64,000 bases of DNA from JBCCDY01 sp039030555 (GTDB taxonomy: Bacteria; Bacteroidota; Bacteroidia; Cytophagales; Cyclobacteriaceae): contig JBCCDY010000004.1 in assembly GCA_039030555.1 (NCBI GenBank), forward strand, positions 293,588 through 357,587. Direction: 5' to 3'. Positions within the stretch are counted from its first letter, which is position 1. Each line of letters opens with the position of its first letter. The position numbers were made by a program, and so were the translations under genes. The notes beneath the pieces are model-generated. The model ran no database searches. It was not told the DNA's origin and saw nothing but the letters and a program-made list of their open reading frames with translations. Below, one piece after another: positions 55,621-64,000 of this stretch.

Positions 55621-56721
55621 ATGTACAAACCTTTATATACTCTAATTACCACTTTCCTGATGATCGTAACCCAAACGATGAGTCAGGAACATGCTACTCC
55701 TGTAAGAGTAAAAACCACACCCAAATACCTTAGTCAAAATGAAAAAATTACTTCTGATTTATATGAGAAGGTAATTCCTACCGTAGTTACCATATTCACT
55801 TCTACAGAAGTCTTGACGCAGCAAGGGCCTGCTGCTCAGGAAGGCCTCGGAAGTGGGGTACTGATGTCCCATGAATGCCATATTCTTACGGCTGCCCATG
55901 TGGTTGAAGGCGCATCCAGAATTATGGTCAAAACCCAGGATGAAAAGCTTAGAGAAGCCGAAATGCTTTTCAGTGAAGCTACTGCCGATATTGCACTTTT
56001 GAAGTTAAAGGAGCCCGATGAAAGTCTTGCACATGCAAAACTTGGTAATTCTGATCAATTGGCCGTCGGGCAGAGTGTATTCGCAATTGGTAGCCCCTAT
56101 GGGCTGGAGCATTCTTTTTCATCGGGAATCATATCTGCATTCCGTGATTTCGATCGTATTTATGACGGCTCGATTCAAGTAGAATTCATCCAGACCGATG
56201 CTGCCATAAATTCAGGTAATAGCGGTGGCCCATTGTTTAATTCTCAGGGTGAAGTTATTGGTATTGCTTCAAGTATTTTGACCGTTTCAGGAGGGTTTCA
56301 GGGTATTGGTATGATGGTGAGTATTAATACGGCTAAAGAATTGTTAGCCTTCGAAGAAAGGCCGTGGATTGGAGTTGAAAGTTTCTTTTTTACAGGCACT
56401 CAGCTTTCACAACTGTTAAACATCCGATCTGAAGGTGGATTGATCGTACAACGGGTTACCAAAGGAAGCCCTGCCGATAAGGCAGGAATACGTGGTGGTT
56501 TTATCCCTGCGCAGGTTGCAGGGCAAGAATTTTTATTTGGAGGAGATATCATTCTGGAGTTTGGAGAACAGGAAGCTTGTCACAAAGACTGTCTTGTCCA
56601 TGCCAGAGAGCAGATCAGTAAAATGGATCAGATTAAAGTGAAGTTCTTAAGAGAAGGTAAAGTTCAGGAAACTACAATTGATGTCTCTGAAACCCGAAGA
56701 AATTTTCTGGATGAAGAGTGA
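55621..56721 (+). CDS. HtrA/DegP-like trypsin-type serine protease with PDZ domain
   Basis: 366 residues, exported (signal through TQTMSQ). The protease domain has a complete triad: His93 in TAAHVV, Asp123 in TADIALLKL and Ser201 in NSGNSGGPLF. One PDZ domain (about 250-350, WIGVESFFFTGTQL, GSPADKAGIRGGF) follows. A single PDZ and moderate length are DegS-like rather than DegP-like, but there is no membrane anchor beyond the signal. It should degrade misfolded periplasmic proteins or act in envelope stress. Not part of the RHS operon (opposite strand). Confidence 0.9.
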   Translation: MYKPLYTLITTFLMIVTQTMSQEHATPVRVKTTPKYLSQNEKITSDLYEKVIPTVVTIFTSTEVLTQQGPAAQEGLGSGVLMSHECHILTAAHVVEGASRIMVKTQDEKLREAEMLFSEATADIALLKLKEPDESLAHAKLGNSDQLAVGQSVFAIGSPYGLEHSFSSGIISAFRDFDRIYDGSIQVEFIQTDAAINSGNSGGPLFNSQGEVIGIASSILTVSGGFQGIGMMVSINTAKELLAFEERPWIGVESFFFTGTQLSQLLNIRSEGGLIVQRVTKGSPADKAGIRGGFIPAQVAGQEFLFGGDIILEFGEQEACHKDCLVHAREQISKMDQIKVKFLREGKVQETTIDVSETRRNFLDEE

Positions 56722-56791
56722 AACTCAGTTCATCTTTCTAGCGACGAGTCTAATTCATCACCGTTGATCAATCTAATAGTAAATTTTAGAG

Positions 56792-56814
56792 ATTACCTGG
56801 TCAAGCCGGGTAAT
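56792..56814. terminator. Hairpin between convergent HtrA-type and SDR genes
   Basis: ATTACCTGG (56792-56800) pairs with CCGGGTAAT (56806-56814) through one G-T wobble around TCAAG. It lies between two converging genes, so a bidirectional terminator is plausible; there is no T run. Confidence 0.45.
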
Positions 56815-56838
56815 GACGTACGGAATATACCTGGAACA

Positions 56839-57660
56839 TTAATCCTTACGCATAGCCCGGTATTCCTTCATTGACCTTTTAACAAGCACCCTCATTAATG
56901 AAGGGAACCATCTGTTCATGGACGACAGAAATTTCGTATATCCCGGGATCATAATTATAGGCCTATCCTTCTTCAAAGCCTGAATGGTTTTACGAACAGC
57001 GACATCTGTTTTTACCGGCTTAAAGCGCATCCAGTTGAGGGTTTCTTCCACATCAATACCTCTTATATCCCCTTTTTTCAGGATCTCCGACTGAATGAGT
57101 CCGTAACAGACTACATTTACCTGAACTCCAAATGCTTTTGCCTCTTCTCTTAAAGAGCTCGTTAAGCCTATCAATGCATGTTTGGTCGTGGAGTAAGCTG
57201 TCATTCCGGGTACGGGCATGAGCCCGGCCTGAGACGAGATATTTACAATTTGCCCAAACCTCTGCTCCTTCATCTTACGATAAGCATAATAGCAACCGAA
57301 AACAACTCCATCGATGTTGGTGGACAACATCGATTCTATATTTTCATCATCCATCTCATAGAACTCTCCCATCGACATGAAGCCAGCGTTATTAATGATC
57401 AGATCCAATCTACCATGCTTATTAAAAACCGTGTCAACGCCTTTTTGAATGTCAGGCCTTACGGAAGTATCTATTTTTAAAGCTTCTCCTTGTCCTCCTG
57501 CTTCTTTAATTGAAAAAGCAATCTGCTCCGCTTTTTCAAGATTTCTTCCCGAAACCATCGTAACAGCACCTCTTTCGGCTAATTGCCTGCAAAACTCCTC
57601 TCCTATTCCCGAAGTTGCTCCAGTAATGAGGACAACTTTTCCTTCAAAGTCCTTTATCAT
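56839..57660 (-). CDS. Short-chain dehydrogenase/reductase
   Basis: 273 residues, classical SDR: TGATSGIG at 13-20, NNAG at 90-93, ISS at 141-143, and Tyr156/Lys160 in YSTTK. The C-terminal 40 residues are basic and hydrophobic (YTKFLSSMNRWFPSLMRVLVKRSMK), a tail often seen in membrane-associated SDRs that act on lipids or sterols. NADP preference is suggested by SGRN at 37-40. Substrate unknown. Confidence 0.85.
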   Translation of the reverse strand: MIKDFEGKVVLITGATSGIGEEFCRQLAERGAVTMVSGRNLEKAEQIAFSIKEAGGQGEALKIDTSVRPDIQKGVDTVFNKHGRLDLIINNAGFMSMGEFYEMDDENIESMLSTNIDGVVFGCYYAYRKMKEQRFGQIVNISSQAGLMPVPGMTAYSTTKHALIGLTSSLREEAKAFGVQVNVVCYGLIQSEILKKGDIRGIDVEETLNWMRFKPVKTDVAVRKTIQALKKDRPIIMIPGYTKFLSSMNRWFPSLMRVLVKRSMKEYRAMRKD

Positions 57661-57750
57661 ATCATCTACCTATAAAAACGTAGACATCCGATATTTTGAA
57701 AATATCTGATGTCTGTATCGCAAAAATTCAAGCTTATTATCAATTCAACT

Positions 57751-58545
57751 TTAATTACTTCCGAAACGGGTTCTCCATGATACTCCTGCATCGACAAACC
57801 AGTCGTTTAAATCATCATTGCTTCCATAACCAAAAGAGGCATCAAGCTGAAGATCGTTATTGAGGAGGTATGCGATACCAGTATCATAACGGATATCAAA
57901 ATCCCCATCCTGAACATCTCCATAAATCTCTACAAAACTGCCAAGTTTATCCGTAATTGAAAATGAAAGATTGACTACGTAAGTACCGATCACATCAGAA
58001 GAATTACCATCGAAAACAACACCCCAATTGGTGGTAAGCCTGAAAAAGTTTGAAATATTTTGACCGTGAAGCAGTAGTATCCTTGAAGTTGGATCATCTG
58101 TTTGGAAGTCTTCATCAACCGCTGTTAAAGCCACATCCGTTTGAATCGCCAATGTAGGTTTAAATCCAGTATTGCTCAAGATGTTGTAGCGAACACCTAT
58201 GTTCCAAAAACTGAACCCCCCAATATTATCATCATCCTCTCCGAAAGAAGTCTCTACACTGCTCAATGCAAAAGCTGTTCTTATTTCAAATTTTTCAGTA
58301 ATCCCGTATCGTAACGCATTGAAAAACTGAAAAGCATTTCCGTCCAAAGCCGAGCCTGTTACGTCGAACCCGGAGTATGTAAATCCGGATTGCACCTGAA
58401 AAACTTTTGTCCCAACGGAATAAGGGCCAAAAGCCTGTCCGGGTCGCGCTGTCTGGATGGTCTCACTGTATTGGGCCAGGGCACTGAAGGAAATAAAACA
58501 TAAAATAGGTATAAACTGAAAGTAAAGACGTAAAGATTTGATCAT
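57751..58545 (-). CDS. Outer-membrane barrel of the phenol-degradation MetA-like type
   Basis: 264 residues, exported (signal to FSALAQY). The mature start TIQTARPGQAFGPYSVGTKVFQVQSG and the repeated strand/turn pattern (EIRTAFALSS, FWNIGVRYNI, DIRYDTGIAYLL) match the putative MetA-pathway-of-phenol-degradation transporters, a poorly characterised barrel family common in Bacteroidota. Function unknown. Seven bases downstream of the DUF72 gene, so the two are probably cotranscribed. Confidence 0.7.
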   Translation of the reverse strand: MIKSLRLYFQFIPILCFISFSALAQYSETIQTARPGQAFGPYSVGTKVFQVQSGFTYSGFDVTGSALDGNAFQFFNALRYGITEKFEIRTAFALSSVETSFGEDDDNIGGFSFWNIGVRYNILSNTGFKPTLAIQTDVALTAVDEDFQTDDPTSRILLLHGQNISNFFRLTTNWGVVFDGNSSDVIGTYVVNLSFSITDKLGSFVEIYGDVQDGDFDIRYDTGIAYLLNNDLQLDASFGYGSNDDLNDWFVDAGVSWRTRFGSN

Positions 58546-58552
58546 TAGAGTT

Positions 58553-59446
58553 TTAGAAGGACAGTTGACTATTTTGAGTGCCCGAATTTGGGGTTTTCAG
58601 ATCGTAACCAAAAGCCTTGTTCAGTTTTTCAATGAAATATGTTGAAAGCAATGGGGATTCTTTCTCGATATTCTGATGCACAAAAAAGTAAATACCTTTA
58701 ACTCCCTGATTTATCCACAACTCTATTCTATTCAGCCAGTCATCCAATCGTGTGTAATCCGATTCGTGGTTTGCTCCTACATAGCGAACAAAAGCATACG
58801 GAGAAGTTAACCTCATATGAATTAAATCCCGTCGTCCCGCCGTATCAGTAATGATGTTTGTGTGATTGTTTCTTTCCAGAAGCCCATAAAACTTCAAAGA
58901 AACGTCGGGATCATTTAACCAGTCGGTATGTCTTACTTCTACTCCTAGAGGAATATCATCCGGAAAACTATCCAGAAAACGTTCCAGTCTTTCAAAATTC
59001 TTGGGAGCAAAATTGTTATGCAACTGGAGAAACGCCATTCCAAGTTTATCTTCAAAGTGAGTGATGCTATCACAGAATTCCGTAGTGGCTGCGCCAACAT
59101 CATTCAATCGTTTAAGATGGCTAATGTACTGGGGAACTTTCGGAAAAAACTTGAAGCCTTCCGGCGTTTTATTCCTCCATGTTTCCATCTGCTCCGGCCC
59201 ATAAGAATTGTAAAATGTAGCATTAAGCTCAATGGAGTTAAACTGTTGAGAATAGTACGCCAACTCATCCTTCGTTCCTCTGGGATAAAATCCTTTCAAA
59301 TCCTGACGGTTCCATTTAGCACAACCTACAAATAATTCAGGTTTACCTTCAGCCTTTGATTTCGATAAAATATTGGCTGTTTCAGGGTGGTCTTCAGGTA
59401 GTGTGAAGTCTATTTCTTCCGGATTAGTTACTGATCCAAATTTCAT
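58553..59446 (-). CDS. DUF72 (YecE-like) protein
   Basis: 297 residues, cytosolic. The DUF72 TIM-barrel pattern is clear: ELFVGCAKWNRQDLKGFYP near 33-51, LAYYSQQFNSIELNATFY near 62-79, FKFFPKVPQYISH, and GVEVRHTDW near 173-181. A conserved fold of unknown activity, possibly nuclease-like. It leads a short operon with the barrel at 57751. Confidence 0.88.
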   Translation of the reverse strand: MKFGSVTNPEEIDFTLPEDHPETANILSKSKAEGKPELFVGCAKWNRQDLKGFYPRGTKDELAYYSQQFNSIELNATFYNSYGPEQMETWRNKTPEGFKFFPKVPQYISHLKRLNDVGAATTEFCDSITHFEDKLGMAFLQLHNNFAPKNFERLERFLDSFPDDIPLGVEVRHTDWLNDPDVSLKFYGLLERNNHTNIITDTAGRRDLIHMRLTSPYAFVRYVGANHESDYTRLDDWLNRIELWINQGVKGIYFFVHQNIEKESPLLSTYFIEKLNKAFGYDLKTPNSGTQNSQLSF

Positions 59447-59651
59447 ATTATAAGGTTTTGGCTACTTAGATTTTTAGCTATTTGGCTTAACACTGTTTTA
59501 GAGATAATTGTAATAAAGAAGAAAAGATTTTCGGTTTAAGATACAAATCATCTACGGAAATAGCAGGTTGCGTCATCACACGACGTTACCTAATCACTCG
59601 GGCGGGTGATCTCATCAATCGTACTGTAAAATAAACGTATCTTTTTCTTAT

Positions 59652-60665
59652 CTAATTCTTCAACACAACACGATATCGGGCCTTGCCTTCTTCCAGGTGT
59701 TTCATAGCATCGTTTACATCGGACATCGCGAACTCTTCAACCGTTGGATAAATATCATGTCGAACACAGAATTCCAGCATTTTCCTTGTCAAAGCTGGGC
59801 TTCCAAGCGGACTTGCTCCAACAGACTTTTCTCCCTGCATTAATCCAAAAGCAGAAAAGGACATCGGTTCAGGTACTATGCCTACTGTATGAAGCTTTCC
59901 TTTGGCGGAAAGGCATCCGACGTAAGCTTCCCAATCCAGACTTACATTCGTTGTATTCAGAATAAATTTCAATTCTCCCCGAATTTTAGCAAGTTCATCA
60001 GGGTCTTTTGAATTCACTACATGATGTGCCCCCATCTCCAGGATCTGATCTTTCTTATTTGTGCTTGAACTGAAAGCGTAAACTTCACAGCCCCAGTATT
60101 TCAGAAATTTGAGCGCCATGTGTCCCAGGCCACCAATTCCAATCACTCCTACCTTATCTGTTGGCTGAACACCTGAGAGCACGATGGGATTGAATACGGT
60201 AATACCTCCACAAAATAATGGGCCTGCTTTACTCATATCCAGGCCTTCCGGTAGAGGCGTCGCCCAGCTCCAGTGACTTCTCACCACATCGGCAAAGCCT
60301 CCGTGCCGACCTACAATGGTTTGTTCAGGATTATTCAGGCAAAGGTTATGATCTCCATCCATACACTGATTGCAATGCATACATGATTTGGAAAACCACC
60401 CTAATCCCACTTTATCGCCAATTTTAAGTCCTTTTACTTCATCGCCAAGCGCCAAAACTTCTCCCACTACTTCATGGCCGGGTACCAAAGGATATTGAGT
60501 CATCCCCCAGTCGTTGTTGATCATACTCAGGTCTGAATGGCAGACCCCGCAATACGTTACTTTTATATCCACTTCTTCTGAACCGATATCGGGCAATTCA
60601 TACTGAAATTCCTTCAATTCTCCTTTTGGCTCTTGGGCAGCATATGCATTTACCTGTGTCATCAC
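59652..60665 (-). CDS. Zinc-dependent alcohol dehydrogenase (CAD/YahK type)
   Basis: 337 residues of the medium-chain dehydrogenase family. The catalytic zinc ligands are in CGVCHSD near 38-44 and GHEVVGEV near 63-70; the structural zinc Cys set is CMHCNQCMDGDHNLC near 95-109. The Rossmann motif is GIGGLGHMALKF near 176-187. It probably interconverts aldehydes and alcohols with NADP(H), like YahK or cinnamyl-alcohol-type enzymes. Two adjacent ATG codons make the start ambiguous by one codon. 29 bases downstream of the YtoQ gene. Confidence 0.9.
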   Translation of the reverse strand: MMTQVNAYAAQEPKGELKEFQYELPDIGSEEVDIKVTYCGVCHSDLSMINNDWGMTQYPLVPGHEVVGEVLALGDEVKGLKIGDKVGLGWFSKSCMHCNQCMDGDHNLCLNNPEQTIVGRHGGFADVVRSHWSWATPLPEGLDMSKAGPLFCGGITVFNPIVLSGVQPTDKVGVIGIGGLGHMALKFLKYWGCEVYAFSSSTNKKDQILEMGAHHVVNSKDPDELAKIRGELKFILNTTNVSLDWEAYVGCLSAKGKLHTVGIVPEPMSFSAFGLMQGEKSVGASPLGSPALTRKMLEFCVRHDIYPTVEEFAMSDVNDAMKHLEEGKARYRVVLKN

Positions 60666-60694
60666 TTAATAGAATTTTATGTTTTGGTTAGTAA

Positions 60695-61141
60695 TTAATA
60701 ATAGTCTTTAGTTAAATATTTCAAAATCTCAATGGTTTCCTCCGGCTGTCTTGCAACCGCCATAGCCTGAGCATCTACCTCCTTTAGAGCATGATTAAAC
60801 TCTTCCGGATGGATCACGATGTATGATTTCCCGAAAGCAGCAGCATAACCAGCATCGAAGGCTGCATTCCACTGTCGGTATTTTTCTCCAAATTTAATGA
60901 TTACTACATCTGCCTGTTCCAGCCCATGTTTATTCCGAATCGTATTGATTTTAGCTGATTTATGGTCTTTCCAAAACTGTTTTTCTTCGGCCCCCAAAAC
61001 GTCTCCGGCGTCGTCACTGGCTGCATGATCGGTAGTAGGAGTGAAAAATTGAATTGGGAGATCATTTTCTTTTGATGCTTTCACAATCTGATCTCTCCAG
61101 TCCGTATGAATTTCTCCTGATAAATAAACTTTAAGCTCCAT
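60695..61141 (-). CDS. ytoQ: YtoQ family protein
   Basis: 148 residues, cytosolic. The start KVYLSGEIHTDWRDQI and the middle KINTIRNKHGLEQADVVIIKFGEKYRQWNAAFDAGYA are the hallmark of YtoQ, a conserved protein related in fold to nucleoside 2-deoxyribosyltransferase-like domains. Biochemical role unknown. It diverges from the ABC-F gene. Confidence 0.85.
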   Translation of the reverse strand: MELKVYLSGEIHTDWRDQIVKASKENDLPIQFFTPTTDHAASDDAGDVLGAEEKQFWKDHKSAKINTIRNKHGLEQADVVIIKFGEKYRQWNAAFDAGYAAAFGKSYIVIHPEEFNHALKEVDAQAMAVARQPEETIEILKYLTKDYY

Positions 61142-61276
61142 CTTTCAACACTTTTATAACTTTCTACAACTTATAAAAAAACTGGCTTACGTCCTTCGGA
61201 CTAATGTTAAACCGGGATCATTTTATTTATCAAAACAACTCCCATCCAAACGTTTCGTTCTGAATCATATTCTGGC

Positions 61277-61284
61277 TACTTTTG
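61277..61284 (+). promoter_or_regulatory. Bacteroidota-type -7 box of the ABC-F gene
   Basis: TACTTTTG matches TAnnTTTG exactly. Transcription would start a few bases downstream, leaving a leader of about 13 bases before ATG 61303. No good -33 TTG is evident. Confidence 0.55.
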
Positions 61285-61302
61285 CACCAAAATTCAAAAT
61301 GT

Positions 61303-62925
61303 ATGGTTTCAGTAGATAATTTATCGCTACAGTTCGGCAAACGAGTCCTTTTTGATGAAGTGAATTTAAAATTCACTCATGGCAACTGTTATGGTGTAAT
61401 TGGAGCAAATGGAGCAGGAAAATCAACCTTCCTAAAAATATTATCTGGTGAAATCGACCCAAATTCGGGTACGGTTTCTATTGAACCGGGAAAGAGGATG
61501 GCTGTGCTTAAGCAGAGCCACTCTGAATACGACAATAGTAGAGTGTTGGACACCGTCATTATGGGACACCATAAGCTTTGGGAGATCATGCAGGAAAAAG
61601 ATGCAATCTACGCCAAAGAGGATTTTACAGAGGAAGATGGGATACGTTCCTCAGAACTGGAAGCTGAGTTTGCAGAAATGGATGGATGGAATGCAGAGTC
61701 CGATGCTGCTGCGCTTTTAAGTGGATTGGGAATAGTTGAGTCCGATCATTACAAGGATCTTAAAGAATTAAGTGGAAACCAGAAAGTAAGGGTACTTCTT
61801 GCGCAAGCCCTTTTTGGTAGTCCTGATATCCTCGTACTCGATGAACCTACTAACGATCTGGATATTAAAACTGTAAGCTGGCTGGAAGATTTTCTTTTGG
61901 ACTTCCCTAATACCGTGATTGTGGTCTCTCACGACCGTCACTTTCTGGATACTGTTTGTACACACGTGGTGGATGTTGATTTCGGTGGGATCAATATTTT
62001 TACCGGTAACTATACGTTTTGGTATCAATCCAGCCAGTTGGCTTTGCAGCAAAGAAGTTCTGCAAATAAAAAAGCGGAGGAGAAAAAGAAAGAACTTCAG
62101 GAATTCATTGCCCGGTTCAGTGCCAATGCTTCAAAATCGAAGCAGGCAACGAGCAGAAGGAAGCTACTCGATAAGATCAATGTGGAAGAAATTAAACCTT
62201 CCAGTAGAAAATATCCAGCCATAATTTTCAACCCTGAACGAAAAGCTGGTGATCAGATTTTAAAAGTCAATGGGCTTTCAAAGGAAATTGATGGGAAGAG
62301 TCTTTTCAATGATCTGGAAATCAATGTAAGTCGCGGCGATAAAATTGCTGTACTGGCTAATGATAGCCTTGCCATTACCAATTTCTTCCAAACATTAATG
62401 GAAGAGAAGCAGCCCGATTCCGGTGATTTTGAATTCGGCCAAACCATTACTAAAGCTTATCTACCAAACGATAATGACGATTACTTCAACGTCGATTTAA
62501 ACCTAATTGATTGGTTAAGACAGTATTCTGATGAAAAAGATGAAGTTTACATTAGAGGTTTCCTAGGTAAAATGCTTTTCACAGGTGAAGAAGTCTTCAA
62601 GAAGGCGAACGTACTCTCAGGAGGTGAGAAAGTAAGGTGTATGCTTTCCAGAATGATCATGACTCAAGCCAATCTGATGATTTTAGACGAGCCAACCAAC
62701 CACCTTGATCTGGAATCAATTACGGCCATGAACAATGCGCTGAAAGATTTCTCAGGAACCATACTATTTACTTCACATGACCACGAATTCACACAAACGG
62801 TAGCGAATAGAATTGTTGAAATATTCCCTGATGGTCATCTGGATAAACTGATGACTTACGACGAATACATCAATGACGAAAACGTTGCCCAGCAACGTGA
62901 GCAGTTTTCATTGGTAAAGGCTTAA
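61303..62925 (+). CDS. ABC-F family ATPase (YbiT-like)
   Basis: 540 residues from ATG 61303. A TTG at 61282 would overlap the -7 box, so ATG is preferred. Two ABC domains without membrane helices: the first has Walker A GANGAGKST, signature LSGNQ and Walker B ILVLDEPTNDLD. The linker (about 230-310) is basic and helical. The second has signature LSGGEKVRCML and Walker B LMILDEPTNHLD, but its Walker A position reads LANDSLAITN and lacks the GK(S/T) core. ABC-F proteins act on the ribosome in translation regulation or antibiotic protection; this is the YbiT-type housekeeping group rather than a resistance factor. Confidence 0.88.
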   Translation: MVSVDNLSLQFGKRVLFDEVNLKFTHGNCYGVIGANGAGKSTFLKILSGEIDPNSGTVSIEPGKRMAVLKQSHSEYDNSRVLDTVIMGHHKLWEIMQEKDAIYAKEDFTEEDGIRSSELEAEFAEMDGWNAESDAAALLSGLGIVESDHYKDLKELSGNQKVRVLLAQALFGSPDILVLDEPTNDLDIKTVSWLEDFLLDFPNTVIVVSHDRHFLDTVCTHVVDVDFGGINIFTGNYTFWYQSSQLALQQRSSANKKAEEKKKELQEFIARFSANASKSKQATSRRKLLDKINVEEIKPSSRKYPAIIFNPERKAGDQILKVNGLSKEIDGKSLFNDLEINVSRGDKIAVLANDSLAITNFFQTLMEEKQPDSGDFEFGQTITKAYLPNDNDDYFNVDLNLIDWLRQYSDEKDEVYIRGFLGKMLFTGEEVFKKANVLSGGEKVRCMLSRMIMTQANLMILDEPTNHLDLESITAMNNALKDFSGTILFTSHDHEFTQTVANRIVEIFPDGHLDKLMTYDEYINDENVAQQREQFSLVKA

Positions 62926-63300
62926 AGTTAGATTTAGATTCCCCGAACACCCTGAAGATTCAGGGTGTGGAATGACGGTGCTTAAAAGTTTTTTTTGATA
63001 AAGTTTCCTTATTCCTTATCTGAATTTAATGAGCTTAGTTAAAGCTAGGACTTTGATTTCAGATTACTCTTTAAGCTCTCAGTAAGAGAGTTTTCAGGAC
63101 TTAAGTGAATATTGATATGGGTATTAGTTCATTTTAGTTCTTTAAGTTTGAAAAGTGTTAAAAAATGAACTTGACTCTGGATTTTTGGTTCCTTTTCATC
63201 GATGGAAAAGGAATGAAAGTTCTTATAAAGACAAAAAACTGCTATCTGAAAAGCTTAGCTTAAAGAACTATTAAATAAAGAGCTGATATAATACTTAATC
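62926..63300. other. Intergenic region with a hairpin element
   Basis: 375 bases between the ABC-F stop and the next gene. It holds the hairpin at 62947-62968 and otherwise AT-rich sequence without a gene I can support. Confidence 0.5.
62947..62968 (+). terminator. Hairpin downstream of the ABC-F gene
   Basis: ACACCCTGA (62947-62955) pairs perfectly with TCAGGGTGT (62960-62968), loop AGAT. A T run follows about 22 bases later. Flanks CCCCGA and GGAATGACGG look like a dispersed repeat, so this may be a repeat serving as terminator. Confidence 0.5.
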
Positions 63301-63858
63301 ATGAAAATAGCCTGCATCGGTTGGGGTTCGCTGATCTGGAGTCCCAGAGCTTTATTAGTCCAAAGGAAATGGCATAATGATGGCCCTTTACTACCCATTG
63401 AATTTACCCGACAATCGCAGGATGGAAGATTGACGCTGGTCATAAACGAAAAAGCCCAATATGTTCGAACACTTTGGGCTTTAATGTCAACCGGAGATTT
63501 GGAACAGGCTACCCAGTCCTTGAGAGTGAGAGAGGGAATTCCTCTTGCAGAAGCTGGTATGGACATCGGATTGGTTAAGGTTTCTGATGATGACGGTTCT
63601 CTCGACCAATGGCAAGGCATCGTAAAAGAGTGGTGTCAAAAAGTCAAAATTGATGCAGCCATATGGACAAACCTTTCTTCCAAATTCAATGGTGAAGAAG
63701 GAAGGGCTCCATCTTTGGAAGAAGCCATTTTATACCTCAACAGTATAGATTTCAACATCAGAAAACACGCTGAAGAATACATCAGGAAAGCCCCGTTGCA
63801 AATTGACACAGAATACAGAAGGGCTTTTGAAAAGGAGTTTGGTTGGTCTCCTTTATAG
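63301..63858 (+). CDS. GGCT-like fold protein of unknown function
   Basis: 185 residues, cytosolic. The start IACIGWGSLIWSPRAL resembles the YGSL-type nucleotide of gamma-glutamylcyclotransferase-like folds, and EFTRQSQDGRLTLVINEKAQ fits the following strand region. The rest (DQWQGIVKEWCQKVKIDAAIWTNL, EYIRKAPLQIDTEYRRAFEKEFGW) is helical. I am not sure of the family and cannot confirm the catalytic Glu of true cyclotransferases. Confidence 0.6.
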   Translation: MKIACIGWGSLIWSPRALLVQRKWHNDGPLLPIEFTRQSQDGRLTLVINEKAQYVRTLWALMSTGDLEQATQSLRVREGIPLAEAGMDIGLVKVSDDDGSLDQWQGIVKEWCQKVKIDAAIWTNLSSKFNGEEGRAPSLEEAILYLNSIDFNIRKHAEEYIRKAPLQIDTEYRRAFEKEFGWSPL

Positions 63859-64000
63859 AGGTAGCAATTACTGTATTTTTTTGAACCAAGACTAGGAGGA
63901 GATTCCCGGTTAAACCGTTCAATGACAGGATCTACTAGCTTTTTCATAAAACGTTACTTATAGTTTATCTTATCCTTGAGGCTGTTGATGAATAAATAGG

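Noticed and set aside
63636..63947. Minus-strand open frame at the right end
   Set aside because: Mostly antisense to the GGCT-like gene, with no family support.
63954..64000. Possible C-terminal end of a minus-strand gene entering from the right (YLFINSLKDKINYK, then stop)
   Set aside because: Only about 15 codons are visible; any frame could give this by chance.
1..64000. CRISPR arrays, tRNA or rRNA genes, transposases, integrases and attachment sites
   Set aside because: None recognised by eye: no regularly spaced repeats beyond protein-coded ones, no conserved RNA motifs and no recombinase-like protein.

Overview
The window looks like chromosomal DNA of a marine-type Bacteroidota bacterium, probably order Cytophagales. 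The reasons are a SusC/SusD pair, many lipoproteins with a short signal ending in Cys, RHS proteins of the Bacteroidota type, a LuxR-type beta-propeller/Y_Y_Y regulator, a TAnnTTTG -7 box and AT-rich spacers with few Shine-Dalgarno sequences. The assignment to order is inference from gene content.

Layout. 1-245 is the start of a penicillin-acylase-family lipoprotein running off the left edge. 312-2748 is a compact plus-strand trio (CIA30-like, DUF1905/YdeI-like, unknown helical protein). 2903-6300 holds a lipoprotein, an outer-membrane barrel and an alpha/beta-hydrolase lipoprotein. 6317-11112 is a minus-strand four-gene operon: FabG-like reductase, an atypical KAS III-like protein, a sodium:solute symporter and an acyl-CoA synthetase.

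11665-43203 is a large polysaccharide-utilisation locus for beta-1,3-glucan (laminarin type), read almost entirely on the minus strand from susC at 40041. It encodes SusC, SusD, a multi-domain glycan-binding lipoprotein, a GH16 lipoprotein, a clan GH-A hydrolase fused to an outer-membrane barrel, a 1.3-kilo-residue glycan-binding lipoprotein, a GH149/GH94-like phosphorylase, a GH17 lipoprotein, a GH30 lipoprotein, an MFS transporter fused to a GH17 domain, a free GH17 and a second GH16 lipoprotein. A divergent regulator sits at 40234-43203. Inferred flow: GH16, GH17 and GH30 cut and debranch the chain at the surface or in the periplasm, SusCD imports the pieces, the MFS-GH17 fusion carries oligosaccharides through the inner membrane, and cytosolic GH17 plus phosphorylase finish them. 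Inside the locus, 29.77-31.13 kb is a gene graveyard: a decayed copy of the regulator with its upstream region, and a decayed GH16 gene.

43219-55121 is a minus-strand RHS (YD-repeat) operon: three large RHS-type proteins, the last ending in an H-x6-D ... H-x-H LAS metallopeptidase-like tip, then a secreted protein overlapping it by 4 bases (candidate immunity protein), then a coiled-coil/outer-membrane-barrel protein. This is the best candidate for an undescribed system.

55621-63858 is ordinary chromosomal content: HtrA-type protease, SDR, OM barrel, DUF72, zinc alcohol dehydrogenase, YtoQ, ABC-F ATPase and a GGCT-like protein. I saw no tRNA, rRNA, CRISPR array, transposase or integrase.
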